DNA from: Anaerolineales bacterium
GTDB taxonomy: Bacteria; Chloroflexota; Anaerolineae; Anaerolineales; DRMV01
Assembly: GCA_026985785.1 (NCBI GenBank)
Contig: JALSPT010000066.1
Location: 1 to 12,685, forward strand
Reading direction: 5' to 3'
DNA: 12,685 bases
The translations under genes were made by a program, and so were the position numbers. The notes under the pieces are model-generated. The model ran no database searches and was not told where the DNA came from. It was given only the letters and a program-made list of their open reading frames with translations. This document shows, in pieces, positions 6,224-12,685 of the stretch (position 1 is its first letter; every line of letters starts with the position of its first letter).

Positions 6224-7033
6224 GTGTTTACCTACCTTGCCCACGCCTCCCTCCTCCACCGCCTCAACCCGAGCATGAAACTGCTTGGGGTCGCCGTGGT
6301 GGCCGCGGGGGCCACCGCGGCCTTCGCCCCCTTCATCCCGGCCATGCTCCTCCTCGCGCTCTGGCTGACGGCGTGGCGATTGGGCCGCGTGCCCTGGCGC
6401 ACCATGCTGCGCTGGAGCATACCACTGGTTTTGCTGCCAATACCTGTGGCGTTGTTCAACGCGCTGTATGCCGATCTGAGCCGTTTTCCTCACCCCCACA
6501 TCCTCTGGCAATGGGGGTACTGGACGCTGAGCGCCGAAGGGTTGTGGATGGGATTGGGGTTGGGCTTGCGGGTGGCAGTATTCGTGGCGGCATCCTTGCT
6601 TTTCGTTGCCACCACCGACCCAACCGATTTTGCCCTCAGCCTGGTGCAAAATCTGAAGGTGCCGCCGCGGTTTGGCTACGGGGTACTGGTGTCCTACCGT
6701 TTTTTGCCTTTGTTACAACGGGAATTTGCGGTCATCCGGATGGCGCACCGCGTACGCGGCGTAGGCGAGGGGCGCGGCGTGCGCGGGTGGGTGGAGAAAA
6801 TACGTCGGTACGCCATCCCGCTGCTGGCGGCAGCAGTACGCAAGTCGGAACGCACCGCCCTGGCTATGGATGCCCGCGCGTTCGGTGCCCTGCCGCGGCG
6901 AACGTATTACCGCCAGATGGTCATTCACAAGCAGGATGTGCTGTTCGTTATGGCATTGGGGGCTTACGTCGCAATAGTCTACGCCGTAGCACTCCACTTT
7001 GGGCTGGCCCATCTCCAATGGATACCAGAGTAA
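6224..7033 (+). CDS. EcfT-like energy-coupling factor transmembrane subunit
   Basis: A 269-residue membrane protein with five to six hydrophobic segments (about 17-50, 63-82, 106-131, 197-205 weak, 238-262) and the cytoplasmic coupling region of EcfT/CbiQ proteins: DPTDFALSLVQNLKVPP (132-148), SYRFLPLL (157-164), then the two Ala-Arg-Gly-type helices AHRVRG (174-179) and SERTALAMDARAFG (208-221). In ECF importers these helices dock on the two ATPases, while a separate S component binds the vitamin or metal. The second motif reads ARAFG rather than ARG-F. The GTG at 6224 is preferred because it starts the homologous region (VFTYLAHASLLHRLNPSMKL); the frame extends into the previous gene but that part is not EcfT-like. 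The ribosome site (GAGAG near 6209) is weak. No ATPase or S component is in the window, so its partners must be encoded elsewhere. Convergent with the histidine kinase. Confidence 0.87.
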   Translation: MFTYLAHASLLHRLNPSMKLLGVAVVAAGATAAFAPFIPAMLLLALWLTAWRLGRVPWRTMLRWSIPLVLLPIPVALFNALYADLSRFPHPHILWQWGYWTLSAEGLWMGLGLGLRVAVFVAASLLFVATTDPTDFALSLVQNLKVPPRFGYGVLVSYRFLPLLQREFAVIRMAHRVRGVGEGRGVRGWVEKIRRYAIPLLAAAVRKSERTALAMDARAFGALPRRTYYRQMVIHKQDVLFVMALGAYVAIVYAVALHFGLAHLQWIPE

Positions 7034-7041
7034 AGCCCTCT

Positions 7042-10000
7042 TCAAAGTCCTCCAACCGACAACTGCGCTTCCACGGCTTCCATAGAGGGCTGACGGAGGG
7101 GAAGTTCAACGAAGAAAGTGCTTCCTTTCCCCAACTGGCTTTCTACCCACACCCGTCCGTGATGGCGATCGACGATGGATTTGACAATCGCCAACCCCAA
7201 ACCGGAACCCTTGATCGTGGGGCCACCGCGTCGCACAATCCGGTAGAATTTCTCGAACAAGCGCGGTTGGTCAATGGAAGAAATCCCCACACCCGTGTCT
7301 TTGACACCCAGCAACACCCGATTTTCACCCGCCGGGCGAGCGATGACGGTGACCGTGCCGCCAGTCGGCGTATATTTGAGCGCATTGTCCACCAGGTTGT
7401 GCAACACCCGCTCCAGCAAAAAGGGGTCTGCCTCCACCACTGGTGGCGTATCGGGAGCAATTTCCGTTTTAAGGGCGATCTCTTTTTGCTGTGCGGAAGG
7501 CCCCCATTTTTTGATTACATTGTCAATAGTATCCAACAAAGGCACCAATTGCAATTGCAGTCCCACGCCAGCCTCAATTCTGCCAAGATCGAGCAAATTA
7601 TTGACCAGGTCGGTCATATTCCTGATGCTCTCCTGGATGTGTTCAATGTAACGCTGCTGGCGCTCGTTGAGCTCCCCCACCATATCCAGCATGGTGAGGT
7701 AGCCGTTCATCAACGTAAGGGGAGCACGCAGGTCGTGACTCACCGTGGCGACGAATTCCGATTTCAGGGCATCGAGTTCCTTATAGTGGGTAATGTCGCG
7801 CAGAATGCAAACTCGCCCCACTTCCTGCGCTTCGGTCGCAACACTGGCCACCGTGGCAAAATATACCCGATTTTCCACCGTGATTTCCTCGGAGAAGGGA
7901 GGGCGTTTAGGCGTCCGCAACAGGGCCAAAATACCACGGTGCGTGGTGCTTTCCTCCAGGGGACGGTTCATGCTGGGGGAGACGGGCAATTGCTCCAGCG
8001 CGGCGGTGTTGGCGAGGATAAGGTTGCCATGCCGATCGGTCACCAGAATGGGATCAGGCGAAGCGTTGAGCACAGCCAACAGCCGCTGATGACGCACCTC
8101 AGCCGTGAAATACAGGCGAGCCGCATTGGCAGCCATTGCCATCTGCAAACCCAAGGCTCGGTAATAGCGCGTTTCCTCGTCGCTAAAGGTATGCTGCTGA
8201 GCATACACAATGTAAAGGGCACCCAGGAAGCGCTGCTTATACTGCAAAGCTACCACGATCAGTGACTGGGGCAAAGGCGCAGAAGGAGGAATCGCCAAAG
8301 CAGCAGTACGCCTCGGGGTAGTAAGACGCAACAAACCATGATGGCGTGCTAACGATAGGATTTGTTGATCCAGGGCAGCGTAATGCTCGGCATAAGGACC
8401 TCGGCTGAAAGTAGAAGGGTACCGCCCACCAACCTCATCGGGGAGCGCTTCGTCGGACAACACAATACGAGCCATGCTGGCCCCTTTAGCCACCGCGGCT
8501 TTGAGCACCGCGTCGGCGGCCTCTTCCACCTTCAACGTCGCCGCCACCCGTTGGCTGGTGTGCAGCAGACGATTGAGTTCGTCCATCCGGTCGCGCAGTC
8601 GCTGGCGCATGTTCTCGAACGCCCGCCCTAACTGCCCCACCTCATCGGCACTCTCGATGTCCACAGTTGCATTGAGCTGGCCGCGAGCCATGTCCTCAGC
8701 CGCCGCGGTCAACCGCCGCAACGATGCCGTGACGATGTTCAACAGCGAGCGGGAAATCAAAATCCCCACCAACGCCACCAACAGCACCATCACGGTCAAC
8801 GGAAGCGCCGTTTGCAACGCAATGGCCTGCAACTTGCTGGTGGGGGAAATCGCAATAATGCGCCAGGTCGTGCCCCTGGCCTGGACGACTTCGGCCAGAT
8901 ACCGCTTGCCATTGGGGTTTTGAATCTCCGCGCTATACGTGGGAATGTCTTGCGCCACGGTCACGCCACCCCTGATCACGTCGGGCCACACCATCGACTC
9001 CACCACCCACCCCAAGGAAGGTGACGTGGCAAACAAGACGTGGCGCTTCTCATCCACTACCAGGGCACCGCTTTGATCACTCTGCAAATTTTTGAGCCCT
9101 TTGATGATCGGCTCAGCATAAGGATTGGTACCCAAGGTCGTGCGACCTATGAGATACCAATCTCGCCTAACGCCTTCAGCAGCCCGTATCCGGCTACCAA
9201 AACTGACATAGGTTTGCTGCTCCACCCCGGAAAAAGCGACGTGATGGTAAGCAGGCGCCTTGGTGCTTTTCAAAAAATCAAGAATGGCAAATTCGCTCTC
9301 AAGCAAATGGGCATGACGGGGAACGGAAGCAATGACCTGCCCTGCCGCGTCGACCAACAGCATCTGATCGAAAAAGAAACTATTCCCCTGGGCTTGCTGT
9401 AAGTAAGCAGGAATATCAGCCGCCGGCAACGTGGCCAACGCCTGCTCCTGCGCCAGAGTGCGGATGAGCTTGTCACCACTTTCGGTGAAAAAAGGCGTAG
9501 TTTGAGAAGCCACCTTCAAGGTGCTACCCAAACGTTGCAGCACCAAATTGCGTGCCGAATGCTTGGCCAGAACCCAATTACCGACCAGGATGCTCACCGC
9601 CAGGCCCAAGGTGACCGACGCCAGCACCGCCGAAAACTGATGTGTCAGTGAACGCTCCAAGGGCGAAGGCTGTAAAGCGCCACTATACCCCCACGGCAGG
9701 GGATGCCAGAACGACAATCCCTGCGCCACAAGCCCCCCAACCATCAGCGGTGCCATCTTGTATGCAATCATCCATGGGGTGACGGTCAAAACGATATCGA
9801 TCTGCTCTGCCAATGAATGGCTGCTGATGAACAACAGGTTGAAAGCAGCCGCGAAAAGATAAACCACCGCTGCCACCAACGCGGCTCCCAACGGCTGCCG
9901 TAGCAGGCGATAAAAACGGGTGCGATAGGGTTGCCACAACGCCCAGGAAAAGGCCAGGGCGAGCGTGGCTTCGCTTAGCGCCTCGGTAGGGAGATGGGTC

Positions 10001-10365
10001 TGCCATTGGCTCAACGCCAAACCCGTCACAAATGCAACCAGCATCGCAGCAGGCGTCCCCAAAAAACCTGCGGCCAGCATCCACCCCAAGGCGCTCAACG
10101 GGGCTATCCACAACACACTCTGGGCTGTGGCGATGGGCAAAGGGATTCGATGAGCAGGAGGAAGCGTAACAAACACGCTCAGCGGCGAAAGCAGCAACAG
10201 CAAGACGAACAACACCACCTGCTTACGCCCCCAGGACGGACGCTCCCGCCGCCGTTTCCGGGCAGCGAAGAACAAAAACAACAACCAAAATACCGCCCCT
10301 ATCACCCCTGGAAAGGACAAAGCCACGCTATAACCTGCGTGGGCGTGGAGCCAATTCATCGTCAT
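7042..10365 (-). CDS. Multidomain membrane sensor histidine kinase
   Basis: A 1107-residue hybrid-sensor kinase without a receiver domain. N-terminal region 12-265 has about seven hydrophobic segments; then an extracytoplasmic stretch (about 268-515) of Cache-like size with LLVDAAGQVIASV; a TM at 518-538; HAMP (about 540-592); a GAF-like region (about 605-755); PAS (about 757-862, ASPDPILVTDRHGNLILAN); HisKA with the phospho-acceptor H877 in FVATVSHDLRAPL; and HATPase_c with N-box N990/N994, G1 DTGVGI (1023-1028), F-box LFEKFYR (1036-1042) and G2 GSGLGLAI (1053-1060). All catalytic motifs are intact, so it should autophosphorylate and pass phosphate to an unidentified response regulator. Two ATGs (10365 and 10359) are possible; an AGGTGG lies two bases before the first, better spaced for the second. 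It follows the acyltransferase gene by 48 bp. The signal is unknown; the two stacked membrane input modules are unusual. Confidence 0.92.
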   Translation of the reverse strand: MTMNWLHAHAGYSVALSFPGVIGAVFWLLFLFFAARKRRRERPSWGRKQVVLFVLLLLLSPLSVFVTLPPAHRIPLPIATAQSVLWIAPLSALGWMLAAGFLGTPAAMLVAFVTGLALSQWQTHLPTEALSEATLALAFSWALWQPYRTRFYRLLRQPLGAALVAAVVYLFAAAFNLLFISSHSLAEQIDIVLTVTPWMIAYKMAPLMVGGLVAQGLSFWHPLPWGYSGALQPSPLERSLTHQFSAVLASVTLGLAVSILVGNWVLAKHSARNLVLQRLGSTLKVASQTTPFFTESGDKLIRTLAQEQALATLPAADIPAYLQQAQGNSFFFDQMLLVDAAGQVIASVPRHAHLLESEFAILDFLKSTKAPAYHHVAFSGVEQQTYVSFGSRIRAAEGVRRDWYLIGRTTLGTNPYAEPIIKGLKNLQSDQSGALVVDEKRHVLFATSPSLGWVVESMVWPDVIRGGVTVAQDIPTYSAEIQNPNGKRYLAEVVQARGTTWRIIAISPTSKLQAIALQTALPLTVMVLLVALVGILISRSLLNIVTASLRRLTAAAEDMARGQLNATVDIESADEVGQLGRAFENMRQRLRDRMDELNRLLHTSQRVAATLKVEEAADAVLKAAVAKGASMARIVLSDEALPDEVGGRYPSTFSRGPYAEHYAALDQQILSLARHHGLLRLTTPRRTAALAIPPSAPLPQSLIVVALQYKQRFLGALYIVYAQQHTFSDEETRYYRALGLQMAMAANAARLYFTAEVRHQRLLAVLNASPDPILVTDRHGNLILANTAALEQLPVSPSMNRPLEESTTHRGILALLRTPKRPPFSEEITVENRVYFATVASVATEAQEVGRVCILRDITHYKELDALKSEFVATVSHDLRAPLTLMNGYLTMLDMVGELNERQQRYIEHIQESIRNMTDLVNNLLDLGRIEAGVGLQLQLVPLLDTIDNVIKKWGPSAQQKEIALKTEIAPDTPPVVEADPFLLERVLHNLVDNALKYTPTGGTVTVIARPAGENRVLLGVKDTGVGISSIDQPRLFEKFYRIVRRGGPTIKGSGLGLAIVKSIVDRHHGRVWVESQLGKGSTFFVELPLRQPSMEAVEAQLSVGGL

Positions 10366-10413
10366 GCCACCTACACGTGCAAGATGTGTGCCGGAGCACT
10401 GCTTTTTTGCCCT

Positions 10414-11154
10414 TCAAAGCCAGACGATCGTCTCTTGGGTAGCTTTGCTCAAATCCGCATAATATCCCCGGCGATGAGGAGGCAGCAGCCTCGCCAGCAC
10501 ATACATGGCCTCATCGGTCATCCGCCGCAACAAATCGCGACTGGGATTGCGTTGAGTTACCACATAACGAAAGGGACGGCCAAATTTGAGGTGGATGCGC
10601 TGTTTCCACCAGCGCGGCGAAAACGGCCAGGTCGGGAAGCCTTCCGTACCCTCGATGGCTACCGGCAGGATGGGCGCCTGCGCCCGCGCCGCCAGGTAAG
10701 CCATCCCCAGTTTGGCCTGAGAGAGGGCAGGGCGACGGGTACCTTCCGGTGCAATGAGCAACGCTTCCTCCGCCTCCAACACAGCCAGCGACTGCCGAAT
10801 GGCAAGCAGATCCACCTCGCCCCGCCAGATCGGCACCACACCCCACCAACGCGGCAAATAGCCAAGCAGAAAATAATCCAACGCTTCGGCCTTCATCATG
10901 GGAACAGCATCGCGAGGCAAGACGCCCAACACGGCCAAGGGGTCGAAAAAAGCAATGTGGTTGAACATCACCACCAAACGCCCTTGCCGAGGTACGTTGT
11001 CCAGCCCTTCCACCCTTCCCAAACGGGCTAACAACTTGAACCCCACCGGGCGAAAGACAGCCCGCAACACCCGTCGCCGGGCGCGCCACACTTCAGGGTC
11101 GTAGGTATTTTCCCAGGGAATGTACGTTTTGGTGTTCATGGGCATCGAAGCCAA
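10414..11154 (-). CDS. PlsC-type 1-acylglycerol-3-phosphate acyltransferase family protein
   Basis: A 246-residue protein with the glycerolipid acyltransferase blocks in order: motif I NHIAFFDP (H66 and D71, the catalytic HxxxxD pair), a motif II-like VPIWRGEVD (107-115), motif III APEGTRR (135-141) and motif IV ILPVAIEG (162-169). Such enzymes move an acyl group from acyl-ACP or acyl-CoA to a lysophospholipid, classically making phosphatidic acid at the inner membrane; the exact acceptor cannot be read here. The start is uncertain: the TTG at 11154 has GGGGGG eight bases upstream, while in-frame ATGs lie at 11145 and 11139. A seven-codon reading frame in the leader ends in ATGA at the 11139 ATG. 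It sits 15 bp behind the triphosphatase gene and ahead of the histidine kinase on the same strand, probably in one transcript. Confidence 0.87.
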   Translation of the reverse strand: MASMPMNTKTYIPWENTYDPEVWRARRRVLRAVFRPVGFKLLARLGRVEGLDNVPRQGRLVVMFNHIAFFDPLAVLGVLPRDAVPMMKAEALDYFLLGYLPRWWGVVPIWRGEVDLLAIRQSLAVLEAEEALLIAPEGTRRPALSQAKLGMAYLAARAQAPILPVAIEGTEGFPTWPFSPRWWKQRIHLKFGRPFRYVVTQRNPSRDLLRRMTDEAMYVLARLLPPHRRGYYADLSKATQETIVWL

Positions 11155-11159
11155 AGCAT
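11136..11159 (-). other. Possible seven-codon leader ORF overlapping the PlsC-like start
   Basis: On the - strand an ATG at 11159 opens a short frame (MLWLRCP, stop at 11136-11138) whose stop overlaps the ATG at 11139 as ATGA. The G-run at 11162-11167 sits close before it. It may be a coupling leader or a chance by-product of several alternative starts. No conservation evidence is available. Confidence 0.2.
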
Positions 11160-11168
11160 TGTCCCCCC

Positions 11169-11174
11169 ATTATA
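11169..11174 (-). promoter_or_regulatory. TATAAT box at the triphosphatase stop codon
   Basis: Read on the - strand this is a perfect TATAAT, formed by the last codons and stop of the triphosphatase gene (GTA TAA T). It would place transcription start about 7 bases on, just before the acyltransferase start. No convincing -35 is seen 16-18 bp upstream (sequence is GC-rich), so it may be coincidence. Confidence 0.22.
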
Positions 11175-11730
11175 CCTGATAGGCGCCAGCACGACGCCAC
11201 GCCGAGCCAAAGGGAATCAGCGCCAAAAGGAGAGCGTGCTCGTAAAGCGCCGCGCGATCAATCGCGCCATCCGTCAACAAACCAACCGCGCCCATCTTCC
11301 GCTTACTATCGTACGCTCCGAACACCCGATCGTCGGCAACGCCCAACTCCAAGCCTTCTCGGATGAGCGCAGCAACGGCGGGAGGCAACAAAAATGTGCC
11401 GCTCCGGGCCAGTCCCCACCTCCCGTCTGCTCCTAACACCGCAATCCAGGCAAAGGAGAACAAATCGTCGCCCTCCCACGCCACCCCGCCTTCCAAGCCG
11501 ACCCAAAACGCTGCCTCGGGAACCGCCTCACGGGCACGAAGCGCCCGTTGACGCGCCCCGCGCCGGGTCTCGGCATCACCCACGGGTTGCTCGGCCACGC
11601 CAGAGGGCACCTCAACTCCCTCTACCGCCACGGCATGCCCCGGGAAAAAGCGCTCGAAGCCCCGCTGAGCAGCCTGCAGTTTTACAGGGTTGCGAGAACC
11701 AACCACCACACGCCACGCAGAAACCGACAC
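11170..11730 (-). CDS. Inosine/xanthosine triphosphatase (YjjX / DUF84 family)
   Basis: A 186-residue protein with the full family pattern: VVVGSRNPVKLQA (8-20), the signature VPSGVAEQPVGDAETRRGARQRA (41-63), FWVGLEGGV (75-83), GTFLLP (111-116), a KMGAVGLLTDG block (145-155) and the ending ALYEHALLLALIPF (161-174). These enzymes hydrolyse deaminated purine nucleoside triphosphates (ITP, XTP) to diphosphates, cleaning the nucleotide pool. The frame is open to 11892, but the GTG at 11730 is chosen: GGAGG (11738-11742 on the opposite strand) lies 7 bases before it and the extra N-terminal residues are translated leader, not family sequence. It is the first gene of the right operon and is divergent from the ABC binding-protein gene. 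Some members of this family may have other nucleotide substrates. Confidence 0.9.
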   Translation of the reverse strand: MSVSAWRVVVGSRNPVKLQAAQRGFERFFPGHAVAVEGVEVPSGVAEQPVGDAETRRGARQRALRAREAVPEAAFWVGLEGGVAWEGDDLFSFAWIAVLGADGRWGLARSGTFLLPPAVAALIREGLELGVADDRVFGAYDSKRKMGAVGLLTDGAIDRAALYEHALLLALIPFGSAWRRAGAYQV

Positions 11731-11749
11731 AGCAAGACCTCCACGACCT

Positions 11750-11778
11750 CCGTAAAAATTCCGTAAAAGCCCATAAAA
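11750..11778. repeat. Three helically phased CCRTAAAA boxes
   Basis: CCGTAAAA at 11750-11757, CCGTAAAA at 11761-11768 and CCATAAAA at 11771-11778, start-to-start 11 and 10 bp, so all face the same side of the helix. They lie just upstream of the putative -10 of the ABC binding-protein gene and inside the putative 5' leader of the triphosphatase gene. This looks like a transcription-factor array, but could also be simple low-complexity sequence. Confidence 0.45.
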
Positions 11779-11812
11779 GCCAAGCACGTTTAGGGTATTA
11801 TAAAGTATGACG

Positions 11813-11830
11813 GCAGGAAATGTATCCTGC
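11813..11830. promoter_or_regulatory. Perfect 6-bp dyad, candidate operator or leader hairpin
   Basis: GCAGGA (11813-11818) and TCCTGC (11825-11830) form a perfect inverted repeat around AATGTA. On the + strand it falls in the predicted leader of the ABC binding-protein gene; on the - strand its centre coincides with where the -35 of the triphosphatase promoter would lie. Either a repressor site or a small RNA hairpin fits. Confidence 0.4.
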
Positions 11831-11864
11831 ATTTGGAACGAATCCCGTACCTCAGGAGGAAAAC

Positions 11865-12685
11865 ATGCGCAAGAAACTACTTTTCGCGGCATTGGTGCTC
11901 ATGGCCATTGTCGCCCTCGCAGCCTGTGGTTCTCAGGCCACGCCTACCCCACAGGCGGCGCCGCAGAAAACCCAGGCGCCAGCGGCCACAGAAGCACCCG
12001 CCGCCACAGAAGCACCTGCGGCTACCGAAGCACCCGCCGCCACAGAAGCGCCCGCTGCCACCGAGGCGCCTACCGAGGAAGCCAACAAACTCCCCGACTT
12101 GGGCGGCAAGCACATCACCGTAGCCGTGGAAAATGCCTACCCACCCTTCAACTTCATCAACAAAGACACCGGCAAGCCCGAAGGCTGGGACTACGACACC
12201 GTGCGCGAAATCTGCAAGCGCATCAACTGCGTTCCCGAATTCAAAGAGGCTTCCTGGGACGGCATCTTCCCCGCCATGCAGAATGGTGAGTATGACATGC
12301 TCGCCGATGGCGTCACCATCACCCCCGACCGCGCTAAAATCGTCGATTTCTCCATCCCTTACGTGAGCAACATTCAGGTCCTGCTGGTACGTGCCGACGA
12401 ACAGGCAAAATCAGTTGACGACTTCAAAAAAGACGCTCACAAACTCATCGGAACCCAGATCGGTACCACCAACGAAATCGTCGCCAAGAAGAACTTCCCC
12501 GAAGAGCGCGTGAAATCTTTCGAGGACTTCGGCGGCGCCATCATGGCTCTGCTCTCCGGCGATATCGACGGCGTGGTCATTGACTACGTTACTGCCCGCG
12601 GTTTCATGAAAGAAAACCCCGGCAAACTGAAAATCCTCGGCCAACTGGCCTCTGACGAAAAACTCGGCTTCGTCTTTCCCCCTGG
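11865..12685 (+). CDS. ABC transporter amino-acid-type substrate-binding lipoprotein (3' end cut)
   Basis: The first 273 codons are visible and the frame is open at the window end. Residues 1-21 are a lipoprotein signal: basic MRKK, a hydrophobic core and the lipobox L18-A19-A20-C21, so the mature protein is tethered by its lipidated cysteine. Residues 38-67 are five copies of APAATE, a flexible linker. From about residue 80 a family 3 binding domain follows: ITVAVENAYPPFNFIN, GWDYDTVREI, WDGIFPAMQNGEYDMLADG, TITPDRAKIVDFSIPY (the Arg expected to hold the substrate carboxylate) and a second-lobe DGVVIDYVTA (the Asp expected to hold the amino group). It should capture a polar amino acid or similar small solute for an ABC importer whose permease and ATPase are probably downstream. 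The ATG has AGGAGG five bases upstream. Ligand specificity cannot be read. Confidence 0.92.
   Translation, partial: MRKKLLFAALVLMAIVALAACGSQATPTPQAAPQKTQAPAATEAPAATEAPAATEAPAATEAPAATEAPTEEANKLPDLGGKHITVAVENAYPPFNFINKDTGKPEGWDYDTVREICKRINCVPEFKEASWDGIFPAMQNGEYDMLADGVTITPDRAKIVDFSIPYVSNIQVLLVRADEQAKSVDDFKKDAHKLIGTQIGTTNEIVAKKNFPEERVKSFEDFGGAIMALLSGDIDGVVIDYVTARGFMKENPGKLKILGQLASDEKLGFVFPP
11976..12065 (+). repeat. Five tandem 18-bp units encoding APAATE linker
   Basis: Five in-frame 18-base units (11976, 11994, 12012, 12030, 12048) each encode Ala-Pro-Ala-Ala-Thr-Glu and differ mostly at third codon positions; a partial sixth unit follows. It forms the spacer between the lipidated cysteine and the binding domain. 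Synonymous differences between units show the peptide is kept while the DNA drifts. Confidence 0.9.

Larger units (their letters stand above)
11731..11864. promoter_or_regulatory. Divergent control region between triphosphatase and ABC binding-protein genes
   Basis: A 134-bp intergenic region. For the - strand gene a perfect TATAAT lies at 11797-11802 (reverse strand) with only weak -35 matches (GATACA or ATACAT near 11820-11826). For the + strand gene TATTAT (11796-11801) or TATAAA (11799-11804) is the -10 candidate, so the two -10 boxes overlap. AGGAGG (11854-11859) is the ribosome site of the + gene. Three CCRTAAAA boxes and a dyad flank the shared AT-rich core on opposite sides. The promoter assignment is by eye. 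Confidence 0.5.

Noticed and set aside
6373..8265. 630-codon open frame on the + strand spanning ecfT and the kinase gene
   Set aside because: It overlaps two well-supported genes in other frames and has no recognisable domain; it is a GC-driven shadow.
10388..10408. Small hairpin GTGC-CGGA-GCAC followed by six T on the + strand
   Set aside because: The stem is only 4 bp, and no + strand gene runs into it. On the - strand, where the operon is transcribed, there is no T-run after it.
9683..11031. Open frames overlapping the kinase and acyltransferase genes on both strands
   Set aside because: They are out of frame with strongly supported domains and lack motifs, ribosome sites or plausible composition.
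11731..11892. 54-residue N-terminal extension of the triphosphatase
   Set aside because: The extra stretch translates the promoter region and its CCRTAAAA boxes; the GTG at 11730 has GGAGG at 7 bases and starts the family homology.
11877..12118. Gly/Ala-rich frames antisense to the binding-protein gene
   Set aside because: Their low-complexity repeats are simply the reverse reading of the APAATE linker codons.

Overview
This GC-rich bacterial window is packed with genes, has no gap longer than about 135 bases, and shows no rRNA, tRNA, CRISPR array or insertion sequence. The best guess for the source is a Chloroflexota (Anaerolineae-like) genome. That rests on gene content and on the Ala/Pro/Thr/Glu-rich linker behind the lipoprotein signal of the right-hand binding protein. 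It is an inference from style, not proven by a marker gene.

Left edge (1-1151, +): the C-terminal part of a protein with HEAT-type repeats. Its first visible residues resemble the end of a NACHT/STAND-type NTPase module, and the gene starts outside the window. It meets the next operon head-on at a strong hairpin (1151-1177) that can stop transcription from both sides.

Left operon (4225 down to 1198, -): a short D-3-phosphoglycerate dehydrogenase (first step of serine synthesis), a PhoD-like metallophosphatase without an export signal (3 bp behind it), a YggT-family membrane protein and a DUF167/YggU protein. The yggT-yggU order is the common bacterial one.

Middle operon (4302 up to 7033, +), divergent from the serine gene across 76 bp: a short-chain dehydrogenase closely resembling 3-ketodihydrosphingosine reductase, two tandem paralogous UPF0316 (DUF5698-DUF2179) membrane proteins joined by ATGA overlaps, and an EcfT-like energy-coupling factor membrane subunit with no ATPase or substrate-binding partner in view. 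This run is the most interesting part of the window.

Right operon (11730 down to 7042, -): a YjjX/DUF84-type inosine/xanthosine triphosphatase, a PlsC-type acyltransferase, and a very large orphan sensor histidine kinase (multi-TM module, extracytoplasmic sensor, HAMP, GAF-like, PAS, HisKA, HATPase). The kinase converges on ecfT with 8 bp between stop codons.

Right edge (11865 onward, +): the start of a lipoprotein amino-acid-type ABC transporter binding protein, cut by the window end. The 134 bp between it and the triphosphatase gene hold overlapping divergent -10-like boxes, three helically phased CCRTAAAA boxes and a perfect 6-bp dyad, so this is the best candidate control region in the window.
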